Below are positions 31,421 through 42,730 of a stretch of 64,000 nucleotides of DNA, piece by piece. The DNA is taken from contig JAYMGJ010000206.1 of NCBI GenBank assembly GCA_037178675.1, positions 186,001-250,000 on the forward strand, given 5' to 3'. The position numbers were made by a program, and so were the translations under genes. Within the stretch, counting starts at the first letter, position 1, and the number at the start of each line of letters is the position of its first letter. The notes under the pieces were generated by a model. It made no database searches and had not been told where the DNA came from. It was given only the letters and a program-made list of their open reading frames with translations. Source of the DNA: Scleroderma bovista (taxonomy: Eukaryota > Basidiomycota > Agaricomycetes > Boletales > Sclerodermataceae).

Positions 31421-32694
31421 AACCTTCCCCTTACTGCTCAAGGGAAGACTGCACTTCAGGAGCACCAAATTTCGCATTTTTGCTCTACAGAAGCTCAATC
31501 CAAGGGATTTGTGACACTCTGTGATACTCTGTGACCAGCTGTGACTCTACTTGTCATTCCAGGCCCCCTGACACTGCTCTTCTGGTCAGATCAATTCTCT
31601 TATTATCCCCCAGCCACTCCCATCAGTGGCACTGCTTCAGAAGCTCATCTCCAGATCTAAAGTTCAATCAATCACAGGTTGTGCTTCCCTTCTGTCTGAG
31701 TCACACAGAGTCACTCTGGCTCACTCTGACTCACTCTGCTGCGCATTATTCATCCCCTCTTGGCATTACTAATCCCCATTACTCCCCTTACCAATCACTT
31801 ACCAATCATCCTTCAAATCATGCTTATCATGCTGCTTATCAATTCATGACTCATGCCCCTATGATTCATATGCATTATGTCATCGCATATGCTCATTTAG
31901 CTTCAATCTACTCATCCCATGCTTTCCCCCCCTCTCTTTTGGGCCCCATGCAATGATTTTTCCATATTCTTGGTTATACACCCCTTTTTACCTATGTTTT
32001 TGCTCTTTCCCTTGGCTCAGCAGCTTGTTCAGGCTCTCCCCATTGATGACTCAGCCTGATTACACTGCTTATCAATCGCTTACCAATTTCTTACCAATCT
32101 CTTACCAAGCACTTAGTCATTTGTGCTTACAGGGCCACAGCCCCTCCTGTATATAAACCAGCAGCCAAAGGCTGCAAGGAAGTGTCTGCTTCCCCCTCAA
32201 TAAAGCGACCACATTCACTCTCCCTCACTGTCTATAAGCTCTATCTCTGTCTTTGGACTTGTAGGTCACTCAGTGCTGGCCTAAAGCTCCTATATTGCTG
32301 TTTATCAGATATATCTTGTATCTGATCATTTCTCTAGGCTCAAGCGCAGTCTAGCATCTCTGTCCACTCCATCCCATCACTCTCCATCACATTCTTGAAG
32401 CAGGAACTGTCCCCTTGCTTCCCTGTTGTCCCATCACTGCTGTTACACCCCTATTGTCAATCTATCATCGCTGCTCAATCCCAGGACTCTTCCTAACCAC
32501 TGTGGTAGGCTAAAGAGGAGTCAATACCATCCCCAGTCATATCTATTCCCCATCAGAAGCCCTTCCCTTCCCTCCTGCACCTTGCCTGAAGGTGTGCAGC
32601 ACATTCCCCTGTGGAGATTAAATACCAGAACCACAAAGGAAGACCACCACTCACTTTTGTTGTCATTTGGTGTTGGTTGTTGGTTGTTCTGACC
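31421..32694 (+). mobile_element. L1-family LTR, truncated at both ends
   Basis: It matches the 3' half of L1 from AACCTTCCCCTTACTGC to GGTTGTTCTGACC, including the TATA-like TATATAAACCAG near 32152 and AATAAA near 32200. The first ~1.05 kb, including the LTR-borne ORF, and the terminal ~20 bp are missing. Confidence 0.75.
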
Positions 32695-32801
32695 ACGTGT
32701 AGATTGTGTGGTAGCCTTGTGTCTTCGCGGTTGCGTTTATGCTGTGTTATGGTACAGTACAGTGCCAGGTGCATTTTGCAGCATTAAAACAAGTTTACCA
32801 C

Positions 32802-35134
32802 TGTGCGCCTAAGTGAGGGAAGAGGTCAGAACAACCAACAACCAACACCAAATGACAGCAATATGTGAGTGGTGGTCTTCCTTTGCGGTTCTGGTATTTA
32901 ATCTCCACAGGAGAAGGTGCTGCACACCTTCAGGCAGGATGCAGGATGGAAGGGAAGGGCTTCTGATGGGGATGGAATGCGACTTGGGATGGTATTGACT
33001 CCTCTTCAGCCTACCACAGTGGTTAGGAAGAGTCCTGGGATAGAAGAGTGATGATAGATTGATGATAGGGGTGTAACAGCAGTGATGGATCAACAGGGAA
33101 GCAAGGGGACAGGGTTTCTGCTTCAAAAATGCGATGAACAGTGATGGGATGGAGTGGACAGAGATGCTAGACTGCGCTTGAGCCTAGAGAAATGATCAGA
33201 TACAAGATATATCTGATAAACAGCAATATAGGAGCTTTAGGCCAGCACTGAGTGACCTACAAGTCCAAAGACAGAGATAGAGCTTATAGACAGTGAGGGA
33301 GAGTGAATGTGGTCGCTTTATTGAGGGGGAAGCAGACACTTCCTTGCAGCCTTTGGCTGCTGGTTTATATACAGGAGGGGCTGTGGCCCTGTAAGCACAA
33401 ATGACTAAGTGCTTGGTAAGAGATTGGTAAGAGATTGGTAAGCAATTGATAAGCAGTGTAATCAGGCTGAGTCATCAATGGGGAGAGCCTGAACAAGCTG
33501 CTGAGCCAAGGGAAAGAGCAAAAACATAGGTAAAAAGGGGTGCATAATCAAGAATATGGAAAAATCATTGCATGGGGCCTAAAAGAGAGGGGGGGAAGCA
33601 TGGGATGAGTAGATTGAAGCTAAATGAGCATATGCGATGACATAATGCATATGAATCATAGGGGCATGAGTCATGAATTGATAAGCAGCATGATAAGCAT
33701 GATTTGAAGGATGATTGGTAAGTGATTGGTAAGGGGAGTAATGGGGATTAGTAATGCCAAGAGGGGATGAATAATGCGCAGCAGAGTGAGTCAGAGTGAG
33801 CCAGAGTGACTCTGTGTGACTCAGACAGAGGGGAAGCACAACCTGTGATTGATTGAACTTTAGATCTGGAGATGAGCTTCTGAAGCAGTGCCACTGATGG
33901 GAGTGGCTGGGGGATAATAAAAGAATTGATCCGACCAGAAGAGCAGTGTCAGGGGGCCTGGAATGACAAGTAGAGTCACAGCTGGTCACAGAGTGTCACA
34001 AATCCCTTGGATTGAGCTTCTGTAGAGCAAAAATGCGAAATTTGGTGCTCCCAAAGTGCAGTCTTCCCTTGAGCAGTAAGGGGAAGGTTCTGTACTCTAT
34101 TAGGGCTCCTAAGAAGGGTTCTAGAGCACTGTTTCATTTGTGTTTGTTGCAGGATAGCAGGGAAGTGAAACGTGAATAGCAGATTCGACATGTCCAGGGA
34201 AGCGAGATGAATGATAGAGGGAGATGGATGTGACAGGACTCTGGGATGAAAGGACCATATGCAGAGGACTCAGGAGACACAGAGACAACCAGGTATGAAT
34301 TTTCAAGTCCAACGATAGACTTGAGACAACCAAAGTACGTGTGCGACGCAGGACTGACAAGGAGAATGCGCTGACCAAGAACAAGAGGGACTGAGGGAGC
34401 AGGCTGGGAAGATATGTACCAGACAGTACACAGGAGCTCAGGGAGAGGCTGTCCCAAGAGCAGGACGTAGTTGAGGTCTGCTGCAATAGCGGAGAAACGT
34501 TCCAGAGAAAATGTGGACTCCATAGTGAGTGATGAAGTGGGTGTCTGGATTGCGGGTGGAATATCTCCATGGGAAATAAACAGATTTACGTCGGAACTTG
34601 ACAGGCAGATAGACCACGGTCTAGGCTCCATGATGGTATAGTCATAGCTTCAAAAACGGCGGAGCTATTCAAAATATCGGAATGCCAGCACTGGGCACCT
34701 AAATTTGACATTTGGGCGTTAAAAATGATTCTTCCTTTTCTTCTTTGTTTCTCCATCATTTCTTCTGCTTCTTTGGTTGTTCTGGTATGGGAGTTGGACT
34801 GCAGTAGGTTGCATTCCTCTCTTATACTGAAATGATCATCAACCCTTGGATTCTTCTGCTTCTTGGCGGTTCTCATGCGAGGGATGACTGCCAGACGATG
34901 GCATTCATCTCTTGCTCCAGGATAGTCATTCTTGTGTGATAGATGGCTATGATGAGCTTGTATTCATTCCTCGCATAAGGATAGTCTTGACTTTGCGTGA
35001 TATGGATAGCGAGGGCTGTCTGTATCCCTCAAGTCGGGACAATCTTTCAACAGATCTTGGGTGCGTTCTTCACATTAATTTCATTGGCTAACTTTCTCCA
35101 TGTCCACAGTACCAAACATGTTTGGTGCATGACA
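32802..35134 (-). mobile_element. L1-family solo LTR, full length (2,333 bp)
   Basis: The minus-strand ends are TGTCATGCACC (35134) and CTTAGGCGCACA (32802). Target duplications CCAC at 32798-32801 and 35135-35138 are perfect and 4 bp. The interrupted copia frame is restored on removal. It is nearly identical to the copy at 14639-16980. Confidence 0.9.
34134..34631 (-). CDS. LTR-borne 165-codon ORF (L1 copy 3)
   Basis: This is the same frame as at 13507-14004, with substitutions such as LPELLC for LHDLLC, VVLSQ to LVLGQ and LISPALC to LVSPASH. It is fully open. Confidence 0.4.
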   Translation of the reverse strand: MEPRPWSICLSSSDVNLFISHGDIPPAIQTPTSSLTMESTFSLERFSAIAADLNYVLLLGQPLPELLCTVWYISSQPAPSVPLVLGQRILLVSPASHTYFGCLKSIVGLENSYLVVSVSPESSAYGPFIPESCHIHLPLSFISLPWTCRICYSRFTSLLSCNKHK

Positions 35135-35629
35135 CCACTATCTACATGGCACGACAGACACCCATCTCATTTACAGGAAGACATCAGAAATGTCCCTACT
35201 GGGCTATGTTGATGTGGACTGGGCTGGCGACGTCAATGATCGCCACTCAATTTCTGGCTACACTTTTGTTACAGCTGGAGCAGCTATCAGCTGGTCATTG
35301 AAGAAGCAACCATCTGTCACTCTCTCGAGCACAGAAGCTAAATATATGGCTGCCACTGCAGCAGTGAAGGAAGCCACCTGGCTAAAGCTATTATTTTCAG
35401 AGATCGAGTCATCACTCTCATGCACACCCGTCAAGCTATTAATTGACAATCAGTCAGCAATGTCTCTTGCAAAAAATGCCACTTTCCATGATCGGACAAA
35501 GCACATCACGATTCATCATCATTACATCAGGGAGAAGGTAGATGAGGGAGAAATCATTCTGGAGTACCTTTCATTTTATAGAAGGTATGGGTTTGATTGT
35601 TTAAAAAGGACTATCTCGTTGAGTGGGTG

Positions 35630-35880
35630 TGTTGAAGTTCCTGGTCCCTACAGTACTGTTTCCCTTTATTCTTAGTATGGACATGCCAAGCATTCCTTAC
35701 ATAATCATAATCACAGTTGTTCCTCATAGAATGTTTTCTTTCGTTTTGTACCTCAGTCTCTGTTTGCACAGAAGTACTGAGGTAAGACTATTTTACACAC
35801 TCTTTTACTATCATACTGACCCATGTAGTCTGTTCTGACTCTTGTCTAGTGTCGAGCTGCGCCAGTTCACCCCTTCAAAA
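35630..35880 (+). mobile_element. Probable copia 3' LTR start
   Basis: The start TGTTGAAGTTCC resembles that of the copia LTR at 11136 (TGTTGAAGTTGC) and follows a purine-rich tract. The right end was not found; the listed end is arbitrary, where the TCTGA-rich repeat begins. Confidence 0.45.
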
Positions 35881-36340
35881 CTGAGAGGTACTGGTGTTCT
35901 GCCACTCTGCCACTCTGCCACTCTAATACTCTGGGACTCTGAGAGTATCTGGCAGTCTGCTGTTCTAAATGTCTGACAGTCTGATAGTGCTGAGCATCTG
36001 CTTCCTGACTGGCTGATTGTCTGAAATTCTGAGGATATCTGATCACCTGCTGTTTTGATTGTCTGACTGTCTGAAAATCTCTCAAAAATTCTGAGAATAT
36101 CTGAAGATCTACTGGTCTGACTGGCTGATCATCTGATGGTCTGAGAAAATCTGGAAGTGAGATCTGATGATCTGAGAAAGTCTGGAAATCTGCTGGTCTG
36201 AGATCTGGTGATCTGAGAGTCTGAAAATTTCTCTCAGATCACCAGATATTCAGATCAGAAGACACCCAGTTTTTTTCAGTATTTCAGATCTATGTTACTG
36301 ATATCAGATTTTTTCAGATGATCAGATTTTCTCAGACCTT
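35881..36340. repeat. Degenerate TCTGA/ATCTGA-rich low-complexity tract
   Basis: The stretch is made of loosely repeated words such as TCTGAGA, GTCTGA, ATCTGA and CTGGTCTGA with no fixed period. Both strands hold only short ORFs. Nothing gene-like was seen. Confidence 0.7.
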
Positions 36341-36539
36341 CAGAACTTTTGTCAAGTTGCTGATGTTCCATAAACTTCACTGAGAATACAATTAGTGTGC
36401 AGGACAGATTGATCTAGACAAGTGTTTACTATAAGCCTTTTTAAATATTTCCCTTACAAGTAGCTGCTGGGATTTTAGGTCCAGGCCCACTCAGTCAGGC
36501 AACCTTGGGTTGCCAAATCTGAACCCAACAGTGTGCATA

Positions 36540-36770
36540 GTGTCACATCCATGCCAACCCCTACACATCTCCTACTTGCTCCGATGCATCTTCTCTTTGC
36601 TCCAACATCTCTCCTACCAACTCCGATGTCTCTCCTACCAACTCTGACGTCTCTCCTATTTGCTCCGACACATCTCCTACCATCTCTGACATCTCTCCTA
36701 CCAACTCCGATGTTTCTCCTCCAAACTCCTACTCTGTTCCTCCGGCCCATCCGGCCCACTTCTGTCATAC
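36540..36770. repeat. 21-bp minisatellite (CTCCGACATCTCTCCTACCAA-type)
   Basis: About ten copies of a roughly 21-bp unit occur, with variable second halves (CAACTCCGATGTCTCTCCTAC and variants). The plus-strand frame across it encodes seven-residue repeats such as LLPTPMS, but nothing suggests a real gene. From 36341 to 36539 and from 36771 to 36998 I see no gene; the right-hand part has a TATA-like word (GTATATAAGCC) and may be retroelement sequence. Confidence 0.65.
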
Positions 36771-36998
36771 CTCCAGGTACATACCCTGTTTCCTTCCTGT
36801 CACTTAGTACTTGTCACCCTGTTGCTACTTACTCCTTCCTTGTGTTTACCCCTTTCATGTGTTTCCTCCTCTCATGGGTTTCTCCTACTCTGCCTTTCAC
36901 ATGTCTTGTGTTTATCACAAGGATCCTGTCCTTTCAGTTAGTATATAAGCCTCTGTGTATTTCCTTGTATCTTAGTATGAATATCAACAAAGACCCGT

Positions 36999-39098
36999 TG
37001 TGAGTCAAAGTGTGGATTTGGGTCGGAGTAATAACCCAAACACAACACCAACAAAGGACTACGAAAAAGTGCGAGTGGTGGTTTACCTCCGCGGTGTCCA
37101 GAGAGGATGTGCTGAGGAGGGGGGAAGGGGATCTACACCAACAGGGTGATGCAGACGATGATGCAGGATACTCCTGGGGTACAGGAGTAATAGAAGACGA
37201 AGGGGATAGGGGTCTGGACTCTTCCTAAAGCCTAGGAAGTGTCAAAGCGGGGATTGGGTAGACTGAGACTGAAACAGCGATACTACACCTAGAGATTGGT
37301 GCAGCAAAGGGGCAGGGATGCCTCTGATGTCCAGAGGCGAGGAAGATTGACTGGTATGAAGCCTAGACTCCGCTTGAGCCTAGTATAAAGAATAGATCTT
37401 GAATAACTTGGATAAACTTGACAATATTGAGCCTTTAGACCTTCACTGAAGCCTACAAGACTCAAAGAGCTGAGGGGATACTGACTGAGAGAGTCTGAGA
37501 GAGGGATAATTTCGTGCTATTGGGTCTTCTTTCACTGGGCTGAGCCCAGGGGTTTAAATACATGGGGGGGCACAGCATTAAAGTACAAAAAGAGAAGGGA
37601 GTAAGCAGAATTTGTCAAGGATTGGTAAGGAATTGGTAAGAGCTTTGTAAGGGGTTTGTAAGCTATCAGTAAGCAAGGGATAAGCAGGAATGAGTAAGCA
37701 TAGGAAGCATGAATAAGCTGCTGAGTAAAGGAATGAGTAAGCTGCATGACAAGATTGATTGGTAAGGGAGTGAGTCATCAGCTGAGTAATATACCAAAAA
37801 TGCGAAAGGGATAGAGTAATACTGATGACAAGAGAGCATCAGTAAGCAAGGGATGAGTCACTGCACAGCAGAAGGAGTCATTGATGCACAGCCTAAGAAG
37901 TTTGATGGGGGGCTGTGTACCATCAGGAATTTGATGGGACAACAATGGGGAAGATCTGGGATTAATAGGGGGATTGATCCGAGACAAAACAGCCACAAGA
38001 AGGGTACCAGGGGTCCAGAGGTCTTTTTGGGGGGTCAGCATACACTAAAGTATAGTGCATGTGTTCTAGCGCCGCTGAAGCACAACCATGGGCTCCCTTG
38101 ACGAGCTCTCTTCTGGGAAAGAACGAGAGAGGATTCTTCTTCCTAATAGCACTATAAAGTGGGGAAATAACTGTCATGGTGCTGGGGGACATCGTCTGAA
38201 AGTAGGGAAGCGGATAGAGTATTGAATTCGGCGCATCCAGGGAAGTGAGACGAACGACAGAGGAAGATGGACATGGCAAGTATCTGGGAGGAAGGGACCA
38301 TAGGCTGAGGGCTCAGGGGACACAGAGACGACCAGAGAAGACTTCTCAAGCTTGACAATAGACCTAAGATGACCAAAGTACGTCCTTGACGCAGGACTGA
38401 CGAGGAGAACGCGCTGACCGAGAACGAGAGGGACTGAGGGAGCAGGCTGGGAAGATATGTGCCAGGCAGTGCACGGGAACTCTGGGAGAGGCTGTCCTAA
38501 GAGCAGGACATAGTGGAGATCTGCAGCAATAGCAGAGAAATGATCCAGAGAAAATACGGACTCCATAGTGAGCGATGAAGTGAACGTCTGGATTGCGGGG
38601 GGAATATCTCCGTGGGAAATGAACAGATTTGCATCGGAACTTGACAGGCAGATAGACCACACTCTAGGCTTTCTGACGGTATAGTCACGTGCCTGATAGC
38701 TTCAGAAACGACGGAGCTATTCAAAATATCGGAATGCCGGCACTGGGCGCCTAAAAATGACATTTGGGCGCTAAAAATCATTTCTTCTCTTTCTCCTTCG
38801 TTTCTCCATCAATTCTTCGGCTTCTTTGATCGTTCTGGTATGGGAGTTGGACTGCAGACGTGTGCATTCCTTTCTCATACCACAGTTGACGTTATTCCTT
38901 CAGTTTCTTCTGCTTCTTGGCGGTTCTCGTGCGATAGATGACTGTCTGCATTGGCATTCATCTCTCGCATCAGGATAGTTGTCTTGTGCGATAGATGGCT
39001 ACGATGAGGGTCCATCGTGCTTATCCTTTGCATAAGGATCATTCGATATAGGCGTTATCTTCCATGTTCACTGTACCAAACCTGTTTGGTGCGTGACA
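36999..39098 (-). mobile_element. L2-family LTR, full length (2,100 bp)
   Basis: The minus-strand ends are TGTCACGCACCAAACAGG (39098) and TTGACTCACA (36999). Flanking 4-mers CCGT and TCCA do not match, unlike the other solo LTRs. It lies 121 bp downstream of the gypsy pol at 39220 in the same orientation, but no polypurine tract precedes it. It could be that element's own LTR after rearrangement, or a separate insertion. Confidence 0.85.
38174..38662 (-). CDS. LTR-borne ORF, L2 version, 162 codons
   Basis: This is the full-length L2 form, starting MWSICLSSSDANLFISHGD, nearer the L1 form at that segment than the copy at 18513-19001. It is open throughout. Confidence 0.4.
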   Translation of the reverse strand: MWSICLSSSDANLFISHGDIPPAIQTFTSSLTMESVFSLDHFSAIAADLHYVLLLGQPLPEFPCTAWHISSQPAPSVPLVLGQRVLLVSPASRTYFGHLRSIVKLEKSSLVVSVSPEPSAYGPFLPDTCHVHLPLSFVSLPWMRRIQYSIRFPTFRRCPPAP

Positions 39099-39219
39099 TC
39101 CACAGGCGACATGAAATGCAATTGTCCCCGATTGCGAACAAGGAGGGTGGGACAACAAAAAGAGCTGGGAAGACTGGCATGGGGGAGCATAGACGAGGAA
39201 GCATAGGGCATATTGGGCA

Positions 39220-42200
39220 TCATGATGAGTCGTCAGAGTCATAATCTTTTTCTCCATTTTCATCGGCATTTTCATCATCACTTTCATCATCGTTAGGGAG
39301 AATAGAGTCGGGCAAAGGAGTGTGTCGGGAATAATAAGGGATAAGGCGGAATGCAGCTATGCCTCGAGCTGAAACAGTTCCATCCATTTCCTTCAGGACG
39401 TATGAGCCACCTTGAGTGCGACGAACAACTTCAAAGGGGCCAAGGTAACGTGGCTTTGATTTACGATCTAATTCTTTCTCCACTTGGCTGTTGCGAACCA
39501 GGACAAGGTCTCCAGGCTGGTAGGAGGACTTGAATAGACGTCTGGTATATCTCTTCTCAAATTGGGCTTTGGAACGGAGGCGGGTCTTCTGTAGAGTAGT
39601 AAATGCATCATGGAAATTGTCTGGTCTTTTCTCCAATTGTCTGATGCGCAGGGAAAGAAGCTCCTCTGAGGTCATCTCAGAGTAGAAGCCTTCAACAAGA
39701 TAGGTAGCCTCAAAGAGATCAAATGGGAGGACGGGATCGAGACCATGAAGGAGGTAGTAGGGGCTGAATCCAGTAGAACGACGGGTGATGACTTTGTCTG
39801 CAAAGAAAGCGTGATGGACCTTGGTGGGCCATAGATTGAGATCGCCTTCACAGGACTTAATAGCTTCGCGGATAGTAAAGTGTCCACGCTCTACAACTCC
39901 ATTGGCTTTGGAATTATAGGGGGAGATGTGGATTTGGGGAATAGAGTATCGCTGCATGAGTTTCTCGAATGCACCCTTGACCTCACTGCCATTGTCAGTG
40001 ACGATCTGGGCAATAACTCCGTAACGGCAAATAATTTCTTCCCAGAAAAACTTGGCTAGGCTGTCTGAACTGGCATGCTTGAGAGCACGGCCTTCGGCAG
40101 CAAGGGAGAGATCATCGCGAGCAGCAACAAGATAGCGATAGCCACGAGCTTTTGGCATGAGCATGACATCAACATAGATCTTCATGAAGATTCGGGGAGA
40201 TGGAGAGACAGTGAGGGGAATTTCAACTTTGCGAGTGCTGCGAATCTGGCATTCATGGCAAGAACGAATGTGGTGGGCAACGTCTGAGTACATCTGTGGC
40301 CAATAGAAGCGATCCCTGACAGCTTGAAATACTCCAAATACTCCGCAGTGCCCAAGGTCTTCATGGGCTTGATTGAGAAGTTGCGCACGGAGATCAGGAT
40401 CAAAGATGACTTTAGTTGGAGTACGAGGGCCTCGACGTTTGAACAGTTGGCCAGAATGAATAAAGAATTGAAGGGAGCGTCTGATGAAACGTTTACGAGT
40501 GGTGTTGGAGGGGAATGATGGGAGTTGAGTCGTTTGGAGGAAGTGGAGAATTTGTCGTAGAATAACGTCTTGAGTCGTATCTTGAGACAGGAATGAAGGG
40601 AGCGTAATGGGGTCATAAGAAAGAGGGTGGGCGGCAGTACAAAACAAAAGATCTTCTAGCCATTCATCAGCGTCTTCGGCATCTCTTTCACCATCTTCTA
40701 TCTCCTCTTCAGAGGGCTGATGCCTAGAGAGCGCATCAGGTCCTTGGTGACGAGCGGCTGGAACGTGAATTAGTTTAAAGTCGAATAAGAGTATACCTTC
40801 GATCCAGCGATTGATAGTAGCGTTAGGTTGGAGGTCAGGATCGTTAAGCATACCCTTGATGTACTTTGCATCGACTTCAACATGGAGGTTCTTGACACCG
40901 TAAAGAAAGAGACGATAGTGACGAAGTGCACGGAATAGACCATATAACTCGAGTTTGGGCTGACTATAGCGAGATTCGCGTTCATTGATAGGAAGTGAGC
41001 CATAACGAGCAGGACGTTTGTGACCAGACTCATCATACTGGGACAGGATGAATCCGATGGCAATATAGCTGGTGTCGACTGAGAGAATGACAGGGAGATC
41101 TGTGGAATAGTCGATGGGATGAAGGGAGGGAGCGGAAGAGACAGCGATCTTCAAGGCATCGAAAGCGTCTTGCTGGGGGGTGTCCCAAACGAAAGGAGTG
41201 TCTTTGCGGTAGAGATTGATGAGAGGACGAGCGAGGAGGGAATAGTTGGCAATCCAAATGTGCACAGTGCCGCAGAGACCTAGAAATGAGCGCACATCCT
41301 TCGGCGTTGCAAGGGGAGGCCAATCTAAGATCTTCTTGACTTTGCCATGGTCGGGAGAGCGACCATCAGGATGGCATTCTTGGCCAAGAATCAAAACACG
41401 AGGACGGCAGAGTTGGGTCTTTGGACCAGAGAACGTTCCGCCTGCATGCGCAAAGCGATGCATAATCCGGTGCACATCTACAGCATGTTCCCAAATGAAG
41501 CGACGAATCCCTGGGTTGGCTGGCAGGGTTTCAGCGTTGCCTTTGGCATTGTTATAGCGCGTTTCTGGGCCTTTGATGGGAAGATCGTCAATGAATACAT
41601 TGGCTACATGCGGGATCTCATCCTGTAAGATGAAACTAGTACAATTCTGGAATTCGGAAGGAGAGTTGGTGTAGCCTTGTGGCATGGCGGTATGTCGTAA
41701 GAGACCGAGGGGAGTCATAAATGATGTGAGATCTCGACTATCGGGATGCAGTTGGCGGGCATCAAATCCAGAAAAGAGATCAAAGACCGTGTAACATTGC
41801 CGACCGGCGAATGGTTCGACAAAGTCATCCAAAATAGGTGGAACTCCGGCATCTCTGATTGTAACCTTATTGAGAGGTTGCAGATCATGGACAATCCGGA
41901 TCTTTCCATTCTTCTTCATAACACAGAACCACTTGGAGCGATACGACGACTGGGCAGGTTCATAGAGTCCGGCTGCGATCTTGTCTCTAAGCAGCTGGAT
42001 AACACGTTCGCGGATGCCAGGAGGGATAGGGATGTTGCGGTACTCCCATGGCTCATGGGGCAGGACTGGGATGATGTAAGGGGAGAAGTAGTCTGAGCGA
42101 AAATTGCCGCGTTCCGATTCGTCAAAGGCTAGCGCCGCTTCATTAAGCTTCATGACATGCGCAAAAAGTTTTTCTTCTTCTGGCCAGAGGAAGCCATCAG

Positions 42201-42693
42201 AGTTAAGTTTCATAGAAGCCAGGCGCTCATTGGTAAGCTTCTTCGTGGGAATGAAGTCGGGTGGCAGGGGAGTGAGTGGAGTGAGTGAGTCGAGGGGATT
42301 TTCGGGGAATTGACGATGAACGTGGGCGTCTTCTGGATAGCGACCGGGAACCAGTTTGACTTTCCGATCCACACGTTTGTAAGCGCCAAGGCACCATTGG
42401 CCTAATTCATCGTCAAGATCTTCAGAGTCAGTACAAATACAGCGCCTAAAGTACAGTAAATCACAAAAATCATTGAAAGTGAAGAAAGGCTGGGATAAAT
42501 GTAAGTCAACTGGAGCGGGAGCGGGGTGGGATGAAGAACAACTTGGAACAACAGAGGTAGGCAAAAGATCAGCATAAAATGAATCAAAATAGGATCGGGA
42601 TACTTGGGAAGAGTTCGGTAGTTTTACGACATTCCGGTCAAAGTGAGTATAAAGACCATTGGTAGTACAAAAAGAATCAAAAACATGTGGCAT
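39220..42693 (-). CDS. Ty3/gypsy pol: reverse transcriptase, RNase H, integrase
   Basis: The frame from MPHVFDSF at 42693 to the stop is about 1,157 residues and uninterrupted. The RT has RIVHDLQPLNKVT, YTVFDLFSGFDARQ, MPQGYTNSP and the catalytic FIDD. RNase H follows (LPVILSVDTSYIAIGF, LELYGLFRAL, VDAKYIKGML). The integrase has the HHCC zinc finger (HEDLGH ... CHEC), then a DDE core: YVDVML, TDNGSE and NGVVERGH. The C-terminus has a DLVLVRNSQVEKELDRKSKP module and an acidic tail. The frame stays open upstream to 43107, but that part overlaps another ORF and is Leu-rich, so I treat it as a shadow. With intact catalytic residues it may have been active recently. Confidence 0.9.
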   Translation of the reverse strand: MPHVFDSFCTTNGLYTHFDRNVVKLPNSSQVSRSYFDSFYADLLPTSVVPSCSSSHPAPAPVDLHLSQPFFTFNDFCDLLYFRRCICTDSEDLDDELGQWCLGAYKRVDRKVKLVPGRYPEDAHVHRQFPENPLDSLTPLTPLPPDFIPTKKLTNERLASMKLNSDGFLWPEEEKLFAHVMKLNEAALAFDESERGNFRSDYFSPYIIPVLPHEPWEYRNIPIPPGIRERVIQLLRDKIAAGLYEPAQSSYRSKWFCVMKKNGKIRIVHDLQPLNKVTIRDAGVPPILDDFVEPFAGRQCYTVFDLFSGFDARQLHPDSRDLTSFMTPLGLLRHTAMPQGYTNSPSEFQNCTSFILQDEIPHVANVFIDDLPIKGPETRYNNAKGNAETLPANPGIRRFIWEHAVDVHRIMHRFAHAGGTFSGPKTQLCRPRVLILGQECHPDGRSPDHGKVKKILDWPPLATPKDVRSFLGLCGTVHIWIANYSLLARPLINLYRKDTPFVWDTPQQDAFDALKIAVSSAPSLHPIDYSTDLPVILSVDTSYIAIGFILSQYDESGHKRPARYGSLPINERESRYSQPKLELYGLFRALRHYRLFLYGVKNLHVEVDAKYIKGMLNDPDLQPNATINRWIEGILLFDFKLIHVPAARHQGPDALSRHQPSEEEIEDGERDAEDADEWLEDLLFCTAAHPLSYDPITLPSFLSQDTTQDVILRQILHFLQTTQLPSFPSNTTRKRFIRRSLQFFIHSGQLFKRRGPRTPTKVIFDPDLRAQLLNQAHEDLGHCGVFGVFQAVRDRFYWPQMYSDVAHHIRSCHECQIRSTRKVEIPLTVSPSPRIFMKIYVDVMLMPKARGYRYLVAARDDLSLAAEGRALKHASSDSLAKFFWEEIICRYGVIAQIVTDNGSEVKGAFEKLMQRYSIPQIHISPYNSKANGVVERGHFTIREAIKSCEGDLNLWPTKVHHAFFADKVITRRSTGFSPYYLLHGLDPVLPFDLFEATYLVEGFYSEMTSEELLSLRIRQLEKRPDNFHDAFTTLQKTRLRSKAQFEKRYTRRLFKSSYQPGDLVLVRNSQVEKELDRKSKPRYLGPFEVVRRTQGGSYVLKEMDGTVSARGIAAFRLIPYYSRHTPLPDSILPNDDESDDENADENGEKDYDSDDSS

Positions 42694-42730
42694 AGTAAGC
42701 AAAGGCGTACGTGAGGGCAAGCATAGTAGT

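Larger units (their letters stand above)
32695..35629 (+). pseudogene. Second Ty1/copia remnant (RT end and RNase H), split by an L1 LTR
   Basis: The pieces 32695-32801 and 35139-35629 join in frame after removing the L1 LTR, giving CQVHFAALKQVYHYLHGTT. Copia RNase H follows: LLGYVDVDWAGD, SISGYTF, LSSTEAKYMA and LLIDNQSAMSLAKN, then TKHITIHHHYIREKVD. The frame ends after GEIILEYL. A purine-rich GAGTGGGTG and an LTR-like start (TGTTGAAGTTCC) come next. The element is on the opposite strand to the copia at 11-13 kb. Confidence 0.8.
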
